Of a stretch of DNA of 64,000 nt, positions 55,035 through 63,916 are shown piece by piece (positions within the stretch are counted from its first letter, which is position 1; each line of letters begins with the position of its first letter). Both the position numbers and the translations under genes were made by a program. A model generated the notes under the pieces. The model saw nothing but the letters and a program-made list of their open reading frames with translations, did not search any database and was not told the DNA's origin. The stretch covers positions 62,001 to 126,000 of the forward strand of contig CAWFMB010000018.1 of assembly GCA_963816685.1 (NCBI GenBank). The letters are read 5' to 3'. This DNA comes from CAVYUC01 sp963816685. Its GTDB lineage: Bacteria; Bacteroidota; Bacteroidia; Bacteroidales; Prolixibacteraceae.

Positions 55035-56057
55035 TTATCTGATCAGGAATGAAAAGTTATCAACGTTTTTAAGTGCAATACCTGTTCCGCGAACCACTGC
55101 ACGCAATGGATCTTCTGCAATATGAAACGGGATTCCTATTTTATCAGTTAATCTTTTGTCAAGGCCCTTTAAAAGTGCACCGCCACCAGCAAGCCAGATT
55201 CCTTTTGCCACGATGTCTGCATACAATTCGGGTGGAGTTTGTTCCAGCGCGCTCAAAACTGCAGTTTCCACTTTGGAGATTGTTTTCTCGAGACAATGGG
55301 CAATTTCCTGATACGAAATGGGTACTTCTATTGGCAGCGCCGTCATTTGGTTTGGCCCCTGAACAATATAATCGGGCGGCGGATCTTTTAATTGTGATAA
55401 TGCTGATCCCACATGTATTTTAATTTCTTCAGCAGTGCGTTCTCCAATTTTAATATTGTGCTGATGACGCATGTATTCCATGATATCAGCAGTAAGATCA
55501 TCGCCGGCAATCCTGATGGATTTATTTGTAACAATTCCGCCGAGTGAAATTACTGCGATTTCGGTAGTTCCTCCACCAATATCAACAACCATATTTCCTT
55601 CGGGTGCCTCAACATCCAACCCGATACCGATAGCGGCTGCAAGTGGTTCATAAATCATGTACACTTCCCTGCCGCCGGCATGTTCTGCCGAATCGCGCAC
55701 TGCACGCAATTCAACTTCGGTACTTCCCGAAGGAATGCATACCACCATTTTAAGCGCCGGGGAAAACATCCGGGGTTTCGGATTAATCATTTTAATCATC
55801 CCCCTGATCATCTGTTCAGCAGCATTAAAATCGGCAATAACACCATCGCGTAATGGTCTTATTGTTTTGAGGTTTGCATGCGTCTTCCCCTGCATTTGCC
55901 TGGCTTTTTCGCCAATTGCCACCATCTTCTCCGTTTTTAGATTAATAGCAACAATGGAAGGTTCGTCAACTACAATTTTATCATTATGGATTATTATTGT
56001 ATTAGCCGTCCCAAGGTCAATTGCAATCTCCTGTGTTAAAAATGAAAATAATCCCAT
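55035..56057 (-). CDS. mreB: Actin-like cell-shape protein MreB
   Basis: 340 aa. Actin-family nucleotide motifs: IDLGTANTIIIHNDK at the start (phosphate 1), VDIGGGTTEIAVIS (phosphate 2, about 158-171) and WLAGGGALLKGLDK (adenosine region, about 293-306). It forms membrane-bound filaments that direct wall synthesis. It follows purH by 27 bp, the usual Bacteroidota order, and is the first of the cell-shape genes. Confidence 0.97.
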   Translation of the reverse strand: MGLFSFLTQEIAIDLGTANTIIIHNDKIVVDEPSIVAINLKTEKMVAIGEKARQMQGKTHANLKTIRPLRDGVIADFNAAEQMIRGMIKMINPKPRMFSPALKMVVCIPSGSTEVELRAVRDSAEHAGGREVYMIYEPLAAAIGIGLDVEAPEGNMVVDIGGGTTEIAVISLGGIVTNKSIRIAGDDLTADIMEYMRHQHNIKIGERTAEEIKIHVGSALSQLKDPPPDYIVQGPNQMTALPIEVPISYQEIAHCLEKTISKVETAVLSALEQTPPELYADIVAKGIWLAGGGALLKGLDKRLTDKIGIPFHIAEDPLRAVVRGTGIALKNVDNFSFLIR

Positions 56058-56084
56058 GTTTTTTCTGATGTTATAACAAAGCTA

Positions 56085-57674
56085 TCAATGTTTAAAATGT
56101 CTTCTTCCTGTAAAAACCATAGCAATTCCGAACTCATTGCAGGCATCAATCACTTCTTCATCGCGAATGCTGCCTCCCGGCTGCACAATGTATTTAACGC
56201 CATATTCGTTGGCTGCTTCAATACTGTCGCGGAACGGGAAAAATGCATCGGAGATCAGTACCGAATCTTCAATATTCACCCCTTCTTTCATGTCGAACCG
56301 CGGCATTGTTAATTGCCTCAGGCTGTCGAGCCTGTTAGGTTGCCCCATTCCTGCGCCGGTTAGCCAAAATGAACCGTTACTGTTTTCGGTAACTACTGCA
56401 ATTGCATTACTTTTCAAATGCTTGCAGGCAGTAACTCCAAACTTTGCAAGGTTTATTTTTTTCGAATCAAATTCTTTTTCTGTACTGTTTTTGAATTCAG
56501 CATCCAGTCCTTCATCTTCGTCCTGTACCAGCATTCCGCCACTGATTGAACGGTAAAGTTTTTCATTTGTTATTTCATTTTTTACCGGAACAACCAAAAT
56601 CCTCAAATTTTTCTTTTTGCTGAATACTTCCATTGCCTCATCGGTGAATTCAGGAGCGATTATAATTTCAACAAATTTTTTCCCAAACCATTCGGCAACT
56701 TCTTTTGTAACTGTATCTGTAAAATAAATGATGCTTCCAAAAGCACTAATCGGATCACCGGCCCATGCAAGTTCAAGCGATTCCATAATGTTGCCGGTTA
56801 CTGCCAAACCACATGGATTCAGATGTTTTATTACCGAAACTGCAACTTTATTTTCAATGTGAGTTACCGAATGATATGCGTCGCTGGCTGATTTCCATGC
56901 GGCATCGGCATCAAGCATATTGTTGTAGGAAAGTGCTTTCCCCTGTAAAACTTTTGCTTCTGCCAGAGAAATTTCTTCAGGTGAATTTTTAAACTTATAG
57001 AAGGTTGCTTTTTGGTGTGGGTTTTCACCGTAGCGCAAAACATGTCCGTTATTCAGGCTGATTCTTTCTTCGGGATCATTACCGCCGTTAAAATAGCTGA
57101 AAATTGCAGCATCATAATGTGACGAAACACCAAATGCTTTCGAGGCAAACATCTTTCGGTCTTCAAGTGAAAATTCACCATTTTTCTCATTCAGCAAATT
57201 CAGTAGCGGCACATATTCATTTTGGGAAGGAACAATAACCACATCTTTAAAATTTTTGGCTGCGGCCCTGATAAGTGAAATGCCGCCAATATCAATCTTT
57301 TCGATAATTTCCTGTTCTTCAGCACCTGAGGCAACTGTATCTTCAAAGGGATACAAATCCACAATAACCAAATCGATTTCCGGAATATCATACTGAGTGA
57401 GATGGCTGACGTCGCCCTGATTGTTGCGTCGTGAAAGGATTCCGCCAAATACTTTGGGATGAAGTGTTTTTACGCGCCCTCCCAAAATGGAAGGATAACC
57501 TGTCAGACTTTCAACCGAAGTTACTTCAATTCCCAATGATTCAATAAAGCTTTTTGTTCCTCCGGTGCTTAAAATTTTTACATTTAATTGGTTCAACCGT
57601 TTGATTATCTGATCCAGGTTTTCTTTATGGTAGACTGAAACCAGGGCAGTCTTAATTTTTTTATTATCAGCCAT
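56085..57674 (-). CDS. purH: Bifunctional AICAR transformylase/IMP cyclohydrolase
   Basis: 529 aa. The N-terminal MGS-like IMP cyclohydrolase domain includes ILSTGGTKSFIESLGI and GRVKTLHPKVFGGIL (about 67-81). The AICAR transformylase domain follows, with RYGENPHQKATFYKF (about 215-229), KHLNPCGLAV and the C-terminal PGGSIRDEEVIDACNEFG. It carries out the last two steps of IMP synthesis. A TAnnTTTG promoter lies just upstream; the same transcript likely continues into mreB and the cell-shape genes. Confidence 0.96.
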   Translation of the reverse strand: MADNKKIKTALVSVYHKENLDQIIKRLNQLNVKILSTGGTKSFIESLGIEVTSVESLTGYPSILGGRVKTLHPKVFGGILSRRNNQGDVSHLTQYDIPEIDLVIVDLYPFEDTVASGAEEQEIIEKIDIGGISLIRAAAKNFKDVVIVPSQNEYVPLLNLLNEKNGEFSLEDRKMFASKAFGVSSHYDAAIFSYFNGGNDPEERISLNNGHVLRYGENPHQKATFYKFKNSPEEISLAEAKVLQGKALSYNNMLDADAAWKSASDAYHSVTHIENKVAVSVIKHLNPCGLAVTGNIMESLELAWAGDPISAFGSIIYFTDTVTKEVAEWFGKKFVEIIIAPEFTDEAMEVFSKKKNLRILVVPVKNEITNEKLYRSISGGMLVQDEDEGLDAEFKNSTEKEFDSKKINLAKFGVTACKHLKSNAIAVVTENSNGSFWLTGAGMGQPNRLDSLRQLTMPRFDMKEGVNIEDSVLISDAFFPFRDSIEAANEYGVKYIVQPGGSIRDEEVIDACNEFGIAMVFTGRRHFKH

Positions 57675-57699
57675 TTATTCCGATTTTCAAATTCGTTTG

Positions 57700-57707
57700 C
57701 AAAGATA
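57700..57707 (-). promoter_or_regulatory. purH: -7 box of the purH/cell-shape operon promoter
   Basis: TATCTTTG on the minus strand is an exact TAnnTTTG match and predicts a leader of about 20 nt to the purH ATG at 57674. T-rich DNA lies upstream where the -33 box would be. Confidence 0.6.
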
Positions 57708-57922
57708 AAAAAATCAATGTACATCCTGCTAAAAAACATGAGGTTTACTTTAATTTTTGATATCCCAAGTTCAGTTTTCAGCGTCACTAAAAATACAGGT
57801 TGTAATCTTTACATCAAAATAAACACAAATAAAACTGATCATTATTATTTGTTTTGAAAAAGTTGACAACTTAAAGTAAAAACAGAACCGGAACAATTTA
57901 TATCTTTATCAAAATTTTTAAA

Positions 57923-59176
57923 ATGCTTTTAATCAGGCTTATTATCGAAAGTTTTTCATTTGCCTTTAATTCCCTAAAGGCAAACAAATTACGCACTTTC
58001 CTATCGTTACTGGGGATAACAATTGGAATTTTTGCTATCATTTCAGTATTTACAGTAATCGATTCGCTGGAAAGGTACATTCGTCAAAGCCTGAATTCAT
58101 TGGGCAGCAACATGGTTTATGTTCAGAAATGGCCATGGGCGCCACCCGAAGGAGAAACAGAATATCCGTGGTGGAGATACATGAACCGCCCGGTACCAAC
58201 TGTTGAAGAATCGGAAGAAATCATCCGCAGAACAAATACGATTAACAGTGCTGCCTTTTTTTACGGATTTACCAGAACCATTGAATATGGCAACAACAGC
58301 ATTGAGAATGTAACAATCATGGCATCGTCGTATGATTTGCTTGATGTATGGAATTTGAAAATTGAAAGCGGAAGGTATTTTACCGAAAGTGAAATGCGTT
58401 CGGGCGCGCCGGTGGCATTGGTAGGTTCAGAAATTGCAAACCAGCTCTTTGTAAATGTCAATCCGTTGGGAAAAACAATTAAAATTCAGGGGCAGAAATT
58501 ACTTGTAATCGGAGTTTACACAAAAACAGGTCAGGACATGTTCGGCACCAGCATGGACAAAAATGTACACATCAGCGCAGTGAAGTCGTTTTACATGGTT
58601 GATGTGAGGAACCAGGACCGCGGGCAAACCATTTCTGTAAAAGCAGAGCCAAATGTGGATAACGATCAGTTTACTGCCGAACTTGAAGGTGTAATGCGCT
58701 CCATCAGGCGGTTAAAACCGATGGAAGAAAACGATTTTGCATTGAATGAAGTCAGTATAATTTCGAATCAGTTCGACCAGTTTTTTGTCGTATTTAATAT
58801 GGCCGGCTGGATAATTGGCGGTTTTTCAATTTTAGTGGGTGGATTTGGAATTGCCAACATCATGTTTGTTTCAGTGAAGGAACGTACCCGGATTATCGGA
58901 ATTCAAAAATCTCTGGGTGCAAAACGATATTTTATACTGCTGCAGTTTATATTCGAAGCCATTGTACTTTCTGTAATCGGTGGTCTTGTTGGTCTGTTTA
59001 TCATCTACCTCGGTACACTGGTAGTGAGTTATGCTACTGAATTTACCATTGTTTTAACCGTCAGTAACATAATCACAGGATTGCTGATTTCGAGTATTAT
59101 CGGTTTCATTGCCGGATTAATGCCCGCCCGGTCAGCTGCACGGCTCGACCCGGTTAATGCAATGAATTCTGTATAA
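57923..59176 (+). CDS. MacB-type ABC transporter permease without ATPase domain (second)
   Basis: 417 aa with the FtsX/MacB plan: an entry helix after LKANKLRTFLSLLGITIGIFA (shown in part; about 17-37), a periplasmic domain with KWPWAPPEGETEYPWW (about 70-85), then three C-terminal helices with the coupling loop VKERTRIIGIQKSLGAKR (about 311-328) and the ending GLMPARSAARLDPVNAMNSV. No ATPase motifs and no neighbouring ATPase, adaptor or TolC gene, so its partners are elsewhere. The Trp/Pro-rich periplasmic insert is unlike the permease at 34880. Divergent from purH. Confidence 0.88.
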   Translation: MLLIRLIIESFSFAFNSLKANKLRTFLSLLGITIGIFAIISVFTVIDSLERYIRQSLNSLGSNMVYVQKWPWAPPEGETEYPWWRYMNRPVPTVEESEEIIRRTNTINSAAFFYGFTRTIEYGNNSIENVTIMASSYDLLDVWNLKIESGRYFTESEMRSGAPVALVGSEIANQLFVNVNPLGKTIKIQGQKLLVIGVYTKTGQDMFGTSMDKNVHISAVKSFYMVDVRNQDRGQTISVKAEPNVDNDQFTAELEGVMRSIRRLKPMEENDFALNEVSIISNQFDQFFVVFNMAGWIIGGFSILVGGFGIANIMFVSVKERTRIIGIQKSLGAKRYFILLQFIFEAIVLSVIGGLVGLFIIYLGTLVVSYATEFTIVLTVSNIITGLLISSIIGFIAGLMPARSAARLDPVNAMNSV

Positions 59177-59219
59177 ATAATTTTTACTTACTGCCAGCTG
59201 AAATGCACCATCTTCCTTC

Positions 59220-59475
59220 AGGTGCGGCAACTTATCAAACTTTTGGAAAGTCTCCTGCAAACGTGCAGCAGGTTTTCCAACCTTTGGAAAGCCTCCTGCA
59301 AACGTGCGGCAGGTTGTCCAACCTATGGAACGTCTCCTGCAATCGTGCGGCAGGTTATATAACCTTTGGAACGTCTCCTGCAAACGTACGGCAGGTTTTC
59401 CAACCTTTGGAAAGTCCCCTGTAAACGTGCGACAGGTTTTCCAGCCTTTGGAATGTCTCCTGCTACTGTACGGGG
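59220..59475. repeat. 41-bp tandem hairpin array, about six units
   Basis: GGAA landmarks recur at 59245, 59286, 59327, 59368, 59409 and 59450, exactly 41 bp apart. The consensus unit, in parts: CTCCTGCAAACGTGCGGCAG, then GTTTTCCAACCTTTGGAAAG. Each unit has two small inverted repeats (CCTGC/GCAGG and TTCCAA/TTGGAA). Units differ by a few substitutions with no length change. Frames through the array are repeats of the same peptide and are not counted as genes. Confidence 0.95.
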
Positions 59476-59756
59476 AAATATTGTCAGCAAGCAATATCTT
59501 CCTGCAAATTACCGCGGAAAATTGTTTTATAAATCTCTTTAAATTCAGATGGAAACAAAATAAAAAAGATGATGCAGTGAATAAAGAAACTGTAGTCAAT
59601 ACAGCTGAAAGAAGCAGACTTAACAACTGCATGTATGGATTGAAGAAAAAAAATGTTGAGCAGGTAATAGCCGTCTCCTGAAAATATGTTTTTATAACCT
59701 CCCAAAAGAGGAGATTCCTGAATCGTTTTCTCCGCTTTTTCGGTAATGCCAACATA

Positions 59757-59845
59757 ATATACCAACGATATACCAACGATATTAAATCGCGAACCAACCC
59801 CGTCCAAGGTATAGGGAAGGTATGGTGAAAAACGCCACAAAACTT
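59757..59845 (-). repeat. Interspersed element with 11-bp tandem repeats (copy 2)
   Basis: The reverse complement of 59806-59845 reads AAGTTTTGTGGCGTTTTTCA then CCATACCTTCCCTATACCTT, resembling 39410-39449. Nearby, at 59757-59782, ATACCAACGAT is repeated twice in tandem (11-bp unit), and TTCGCGA, also found in the 39480 palindrome, lies between. Likely a second degraded copy of the same dispersed element. Confidence 0.45.
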
Positions 59846-59936
59846 CTTTGGAAGAAAGAATAAATCCTGCCGTTAAAACAGGATTCCGCCTTGCTCACCT
59901 GTTCATTGGTACTACAGGGTAACCCAAGCCATTTAA

Positions 59937-60110
59937 ACCCACATTCACAGGAATTTTATATGCCATAAAGAAATATACAACTTCTTTGACAATGGCGGCA
60001 TGAATACTTCTGTGGAATCATTCCAGGCTAAAATAAAAACATTTAGGATTGTTACAGTAAAGATTTATTATTCTCCTCTTATTTTGGATGAACGAAGACA
60101 GATGTATTAA
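59937..60110 (+). mobile_element. Transposase C-terminal remnant (ISAon1/ISL3-like)
   Basis: An open frame from 59937 to a stop at 60108-60110 contains KEIYNFFDNGGMNTSVESFQ then AKIKTFR. This resembles the conserved C-terminal motif of ISAon1/ISL3-type Bacteroidota transposases (approximately YFDNRSTNASAESFNAKIK), as remembered rather than aligned. After TFR the expected RGVRN...FFLFRL block is lost. No N-terminal part or terminal inverted repeats were found. The surrounding gap (59476-59936) holds only the repeats listed and a hairpin AATCCTG/CAGGATT at 59863-59885. Confidence 0.45.
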
Positions 60111-60149
60111 ATGCTTTTACACCTCCGGAAAATTCATGTTCAATTTCAG

Positions 60150-61115
60150 TTATTCCAACCCCAGATGCAGCAATGCGTCGCCTTTATACACCACGGGTGC
60201 ATGGTTTAAACCAATGATATAACCTGCTTTCGGAATTTTAACTTTGAATTCGTATTTTCCATATGGATCGGAAACCGTTCCAACGACCTGTCCTTTTTCC
60301 ACTTTTGAGCCGTCTTTTACAAAAAAACGGAAAAGGCCACCCTGCCGGGCTCTTAACCACGTTGATTCTTTAATGATAATGGAAGGTAAAAAGTTGTTTT
60401 CTGCCAGTTCTTTTGAAAAATCACGGATACCCAGCCGTTGCATAATCTTAAGCGTCCCCTTCACACCACGAAGGGTTATCCGCTGGTTAAAATCCTGCGA
60501 TTTGCCCCCTTCGAAAAGCAACACTTTTTTACCGGCATCAGTGGCTGCTTCGCGAAAAGATTTCTCGCGCTGCCTTGCATAAACAATATACCGCGGGTTA
60601 AAAATTTTTGCCAGGTCCAGCATTTCCGGGTCATTTTTTGAAATCCTAATCTGCGATGAATTAAATTTACGGGCGCCGCCGGTATGAAAATCAATGCAGT
60701 AATCGATATGCGGAACGATTTCAGTCATCAGGTGGTGGGCAAATATACTTGCCAGTGACCCTTTTCCTGAGCCAGGAAAAAGACGGTTCAAATCTTTCCC
60801 GTCAGGAAATTCACGGGTTTGATTGATGAACCCGAAGATATTTAGTGTAGGTATGGAAATAACCATCCCCTTTTCAGGACGGGTATATTTTTTAGCCAGC
60901 AGCTCCCGCACAATCTCCACACCATTCAGTTCATTCCCATGGATACCGGCAATTAAAAGCAGCACCGGTCCGTCGGTTTTTGCGCGTTCCACAATCACCG
61001 GGACTTCAAGTTTTGTGTAGGTATGCAGGCGGGCAATATCGAGATTTAAAACTTTTCTTTTGCCTGGAAGGATGTTTTCTCCAAGAATTGTGATTGTTTT
61101 TCTTTTTTCCCTCAT
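60150..61115 (-). CDS. Succinylglutamate desuccinylase/aspartoacylase-family metalloenzyme
   Basis: 321 aa. Zinc ligands of the M14-like AstE/AspA family are visible: IAGIHGNELNGVEIV (His, Glu; about 56-70) and YCIDFHTGG (second His; about 138-146). A Glu in the VLLFEGG segment is the likely general base. The last 90 residues form a beta-rich domain ending HLGLE. Family members hydrolyse N-acyl amino acids or amide bonds. It lies 5 bp after rimK; with the retropepsin-like gene this forms a cluster in which it could cleave or trim RimK products. Confidence 0.85.
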   Translation of the reverse strand: MREKRKTITILGENILPGKRKVLNLDIARLHTYTKLEVPVIVERAKTDGPVLLLIAGIHGNELNGVEIVRELLAKKYTRPEKGMVISIPTLNIFGFINQTREFPDGKDLNRLFPGSGKGSLASIFAHHLMTEIVPHIDYCIDFHTGGARKFNSSQIRISKNDPEMLDLAKIFNPRYIVYARQREKSFREAATDAGKKVLLFEGGKSQDFNQRITLRGVKGTLKIMQRLGIRDFSKELAENNFLPSIIIKESTWLRARQGGLFRFFVKDGSKVEKGQVVGTVSDPYGKYEFKVKIPKAGYIIGLNHAPVVYKGDALLHLGLE

Positions 61116-61120
61116 ATTTA

Positions 61121-61993
61121 TTAAACATGCCGTTCGACGAAACGGATTATACTTTTTGCAATGTTTTTGCCGGTTGCCCTTTCAATTCCTTCCAGTCCAG
61201 GCGAGGAATTAATTTCGAGGATGAGCGGTCCATGTACCGACTGCAGCATATCCACTCCACAGATTCCGAGCCCCATTGTACGGGCAGCTTTTAATGCTGC
61301 ATTTTCCTCGTCTTCCGAAAGATCGATAACTTCTGCTGTGCCTCCGCGATGCAGGTTCGATCGGAATTCCCCTTTTTTTGCCTGCCGTTTCATGGCACCT
61401 ACCACTACACCATCCACCACAAATGCACGAATATCCGCACCTTTTGCCTCCTTTACGAATTCCTGCACAATCACCCTGACTTTTAGTCCGTTAAAAGCTT
61501 CAATAACTGATTCGGCAGCGGTGTCGGTTTCGGCAAGAACAACTCCAAGCCCCTGGGTGCCCTCCAGAAGTTTAACCACCACGGGAGCTCCACCTGCTTC
61601 CTGTACAATATCTTTTACATTTTTAGAATAGTTGGTAAAAACTGTTTTTGGCAGCCCCAATCCCGCTCTTGATATTATCTGAAGGCTCCTGAGTTTATCG
61701 CGCGAACGCACCAGCGCCTGAGATTCAACTGTTGAAAATACTTTCATCATTTCGAACTGGCGCACAACTGCAGTACCGTAAAAAGTAACCGATGCACCAA
61801 TTCTTGGAATTACAGCATCAATATTCGCCAGTTTTTTCCCTTTATAAATGATAACCGGATTACGTTTTTCAATAACCAGGTCACATTTGGTGTGGTCAAC
61901 TATCAGCATTTCATGTCCCCGCTGCTCGCCTGCTTCAATTATTCTTTTTGTTGAATACAGATTAGGATTCCTGGACAATACCACTATTTTCAT
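61121..61993 (-). CDS. rimK: RimK-family ATP-grasp amidoligase
   Basis: 290 aa, standard RimK length. The N-terminal domain is MKIVVLSRNPNLYSTKRI. The ATP-grasp core includes VVKLLEGTQGLGVVLAE (about 147-163), VQEFVKEAKGADIRAFVV (about 181-198) and LILEINSSPGLEGIE with the metal-binding E-x-N. RimK of E. coli adds glutamates to ribosomal protein S6, and relatives form other peptide tags; the acceptor here is not known. Sits between the retropepsin-like gene and the aspartoacylase-like gene. Confidence 0.92.
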   Translation of the reverse strand: MKIVVLSRNPNLYSTKRIIEAGEQRGHEMLIVDHTKCDLVIEKRNPVIIYKGKKLANIDAVIPRIGASVTFYGTAVVRQFEMMKVFSTVESQALVRSRDKLRSLQIISRAGLGLPKTVFTNYSKNVKDIVQEAGGAPVVVKLLEGTQGLGVVLAETDTAAESVIEAFNGLKVRVIVQEFVKEAKGADIRAFVVDGVVVGAMKRQAKKGEFRSNLHRGGTAEVIDLSEDEENAALKAARTMGLGICGVDMLQSVHGPLILEINSSPGLEGIERATGKNIAKSIIRFVERHV

Positions 61994-62080
61994 TCTTTTT
62001 AATTTAAATTTTAAATGTAGTCAACAGAACAAGCGGAGCAATGAATCTTCGTTGGTGAAACTTCATTACAACCTGTCAAA

Positions 62081-62545
62081 TTAATTGTTTTTTATGATTC
62101 CTGTTTTAATAACTTCCCCCTTAAACGAAAGATTTTTCCGTGAAGTGTCAATTAAAAATTTTTTCGATGTAAATTTTCTTCCCAGCAAAACCGGATGTTT
62201 CATATCTGTCCGTTCTGTAAGTGTAAGTTCAATTGGAAACTTCCTGCCAAAAAGCTCAATTTCTGTAACTATTGAAATCCGTTCTTCCACCATTCCGTTG
62301 GAACTTTTTACCTGCCGTATTTTTTTTACTTTAAAGGTAAACTCCTTTTCGTGATATTTTGGATGATCAGGATCAAGAAAATTACATTTTACCCAATCGT
62401 CACCGTTTTTGGTGAAACATTTAATTTCGTGACAATGGAAGCTTGAAGTGTAGGCACCTGAATCAACTTTTACTTCAATCCCATACAAATCAAGCTCCTC
62501 AAAATCTGCGATATCTTTTCGGCCGATAATTATTTTTGTATTCAC
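62081..62545 (-). CDS. RimB-like retropepsin-type protease (PF05618-like)
   Basis: 154 aa, usual length for this family, often labelled ATP-dependent zinc protease. The aspartic-protease-like motif VDSGAYTSSFH (about 27-37) begins the core, followed by TERTDMKHPVLLGRKF. It lacks a second catalytic half, consistent with a retropepsin-like homodimer. In Pseudomonas a relative (RimB) acts with RimK; here rimK is the next gene downstream. It lies 11 bp after mgtE, so it may be co-transcribed with it. Confidence 0.8.
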   Translation of the reverse strand: MNTKIIIGRKDIADFEELDLYGIEVKVDSGAYTSSFHCHEIKCFTKNGDDWVKCNFLDPDHPKYHEKEFTFKVKKIRQVKSSNGMVEERISIVTEIELFGRKFPIELTLTERTDMKHPVLLGRKFTSKKFLIDTSRKNLSFKGEVIKTGIIKNN

Positions 62546-62556
62546 TTTAAACGTGA

Positions 62557-63916
62557 CTAAATTAACTGGAAAAATATTCTTCCGATGGACAAATAAATAA
62601 GTAATCCGCAGATATCATTCATCGTAGTTATAAATGGTCCGGTGGCAAGTGCCGGGTCAATCTTAAACCGGTGTAGAATAAGCGGAATTGTTGTCCCAAA
62701 AAAGGAGGCAAAAAGAATGACGATGTACAGTGAAATTGCAACGGAATAGGTTAAACTCATGCTTCCCTGCGTAAAATAATTATAGCTGAAAATGAGCAAC
62801 GAAAAAACTGTGGCAGTGGCAAGGGCAACTAAAAATTCTTTCAGTAAGCGCTTACCGGTTGATTCCAAATCTTTAACACCACTTGCAATACTTTGCACTA
62901 CAATTGAGGAGGATTGCACACCAACATTTCCGGCGGTAGCGGCGATTAATGGAATAAAAAATGCAAGTTCTGTGATCTGGCTTAATTCAGCTTCATGTGA
63001 ACGCAAAACACCTGCACTCAATATTCCTCCAAACAATCCAATCAGCAGCCATGGAAACCGCGCCCTGAACAGTTTCCACACCCTGTCGCGAGGTTCCACA
63101 TCACCGGTAATACCCGACACCATCTGGTAATCGCGTTCTGCTTCTTCGCGAACAAAATCGATAACATCATCGAACGTAATCCGCCCTTTCAACCGGCCAA
63201 TATCATCCACCACCGGAATAGCGACCAAATCGTATTTATCCATAAATTCTGCAACTTCCTCCTGTCTCATGGAGGTACTTACCATTTTTACTTCCGGGTT
63301 ATAAATATTTGATATTTTGGTATTGGTGGGATTCAAAATCAGTTTTTTCAACGAGAGCACGCCCTTCAGCCGGTCACGGTCGTCCACTACATAAATATAG
63401 TAGATTTCGTCCACCTCTTCTGCCTGCCTGCTGATTTCCTTTAAACAGGTGGCCACCGTCCAGTTTTCGTTTACCGAAACCAGCTCCACGGCCATAATCC
63501 CACCGGCGGTATCTTCTTCATATTCCAGCAAATCAACAATGTCACCAGCTTGCTCAGCATCTTCAATCTCCTTCAAAACTTCTCTCTTCATCTCTTCGTC
63601 GAAGTCGGCCATAATATCTGCCGCATCATCCGAATTCATGTGTCCGATGAATCTTGAAGCAATAATTTCAGGTGGGAGGATTTTTCAGAAAGCGCCTTCT
63701 GTCAGCTTCCGGGATTTCAATTAATACATCAGAAGCTTTTTCCCCTTCGAGCAAAGGTAAATGTACTTTGCTTCCTCCATGGTTCAAATCATCCATAACC
63801 TCTGCAATATCAGCCGGGTGAAACTCTTCCATCAGCGCTTTCACCGCTTCCTGATTGTCATTTGCAATAAGTTCTTTCAGATTCTCAATGTATTCTCTCG
63901 TAATTTCAAATTGCAT
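62557..63916 (-). pseudogene. mgtE: Magnesium transporter MgtE with three 1-base indels in its N-domain
   Basis: The coding sequence starts at ATG 63916 (MQFEITREYIENLKE). Its N-domain first frame ends at 63668, and the rest is in another frame to 62557. Comparison with typical MgtE wording suggests three indels: an extra G near 63777 and a missing T near 63754 (together replacing an expected EEAKYIY stretch by GGSKVHLP), then an extra C near 63678, which changes KNLPPEIIASRF into KNPPT-stop. The remainder is intact: two CBS domains (TKISNIYNPEVKMVSTSM region) and a five-helix pore ending GRIFFQLI. Probably a working gene in the organism if the shifts are errors. Start overlaps the rsmA stop. 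Confidence 0.78.

Noticed and set aside
59220..59475. Possible CRISPR array from regular spacing
   Set aside because: Units are contiguous 41-bp tandem copies with no variable spacers, and no cas genes are present.
59132..59797. 221-aa minus-strand frame across the tandem array
   Set aside because: It is a translation of the 41-bp repeats and AT-rich flanks, lacks family features and overlaps the permease end; non-coding repeat DNA is simpler.
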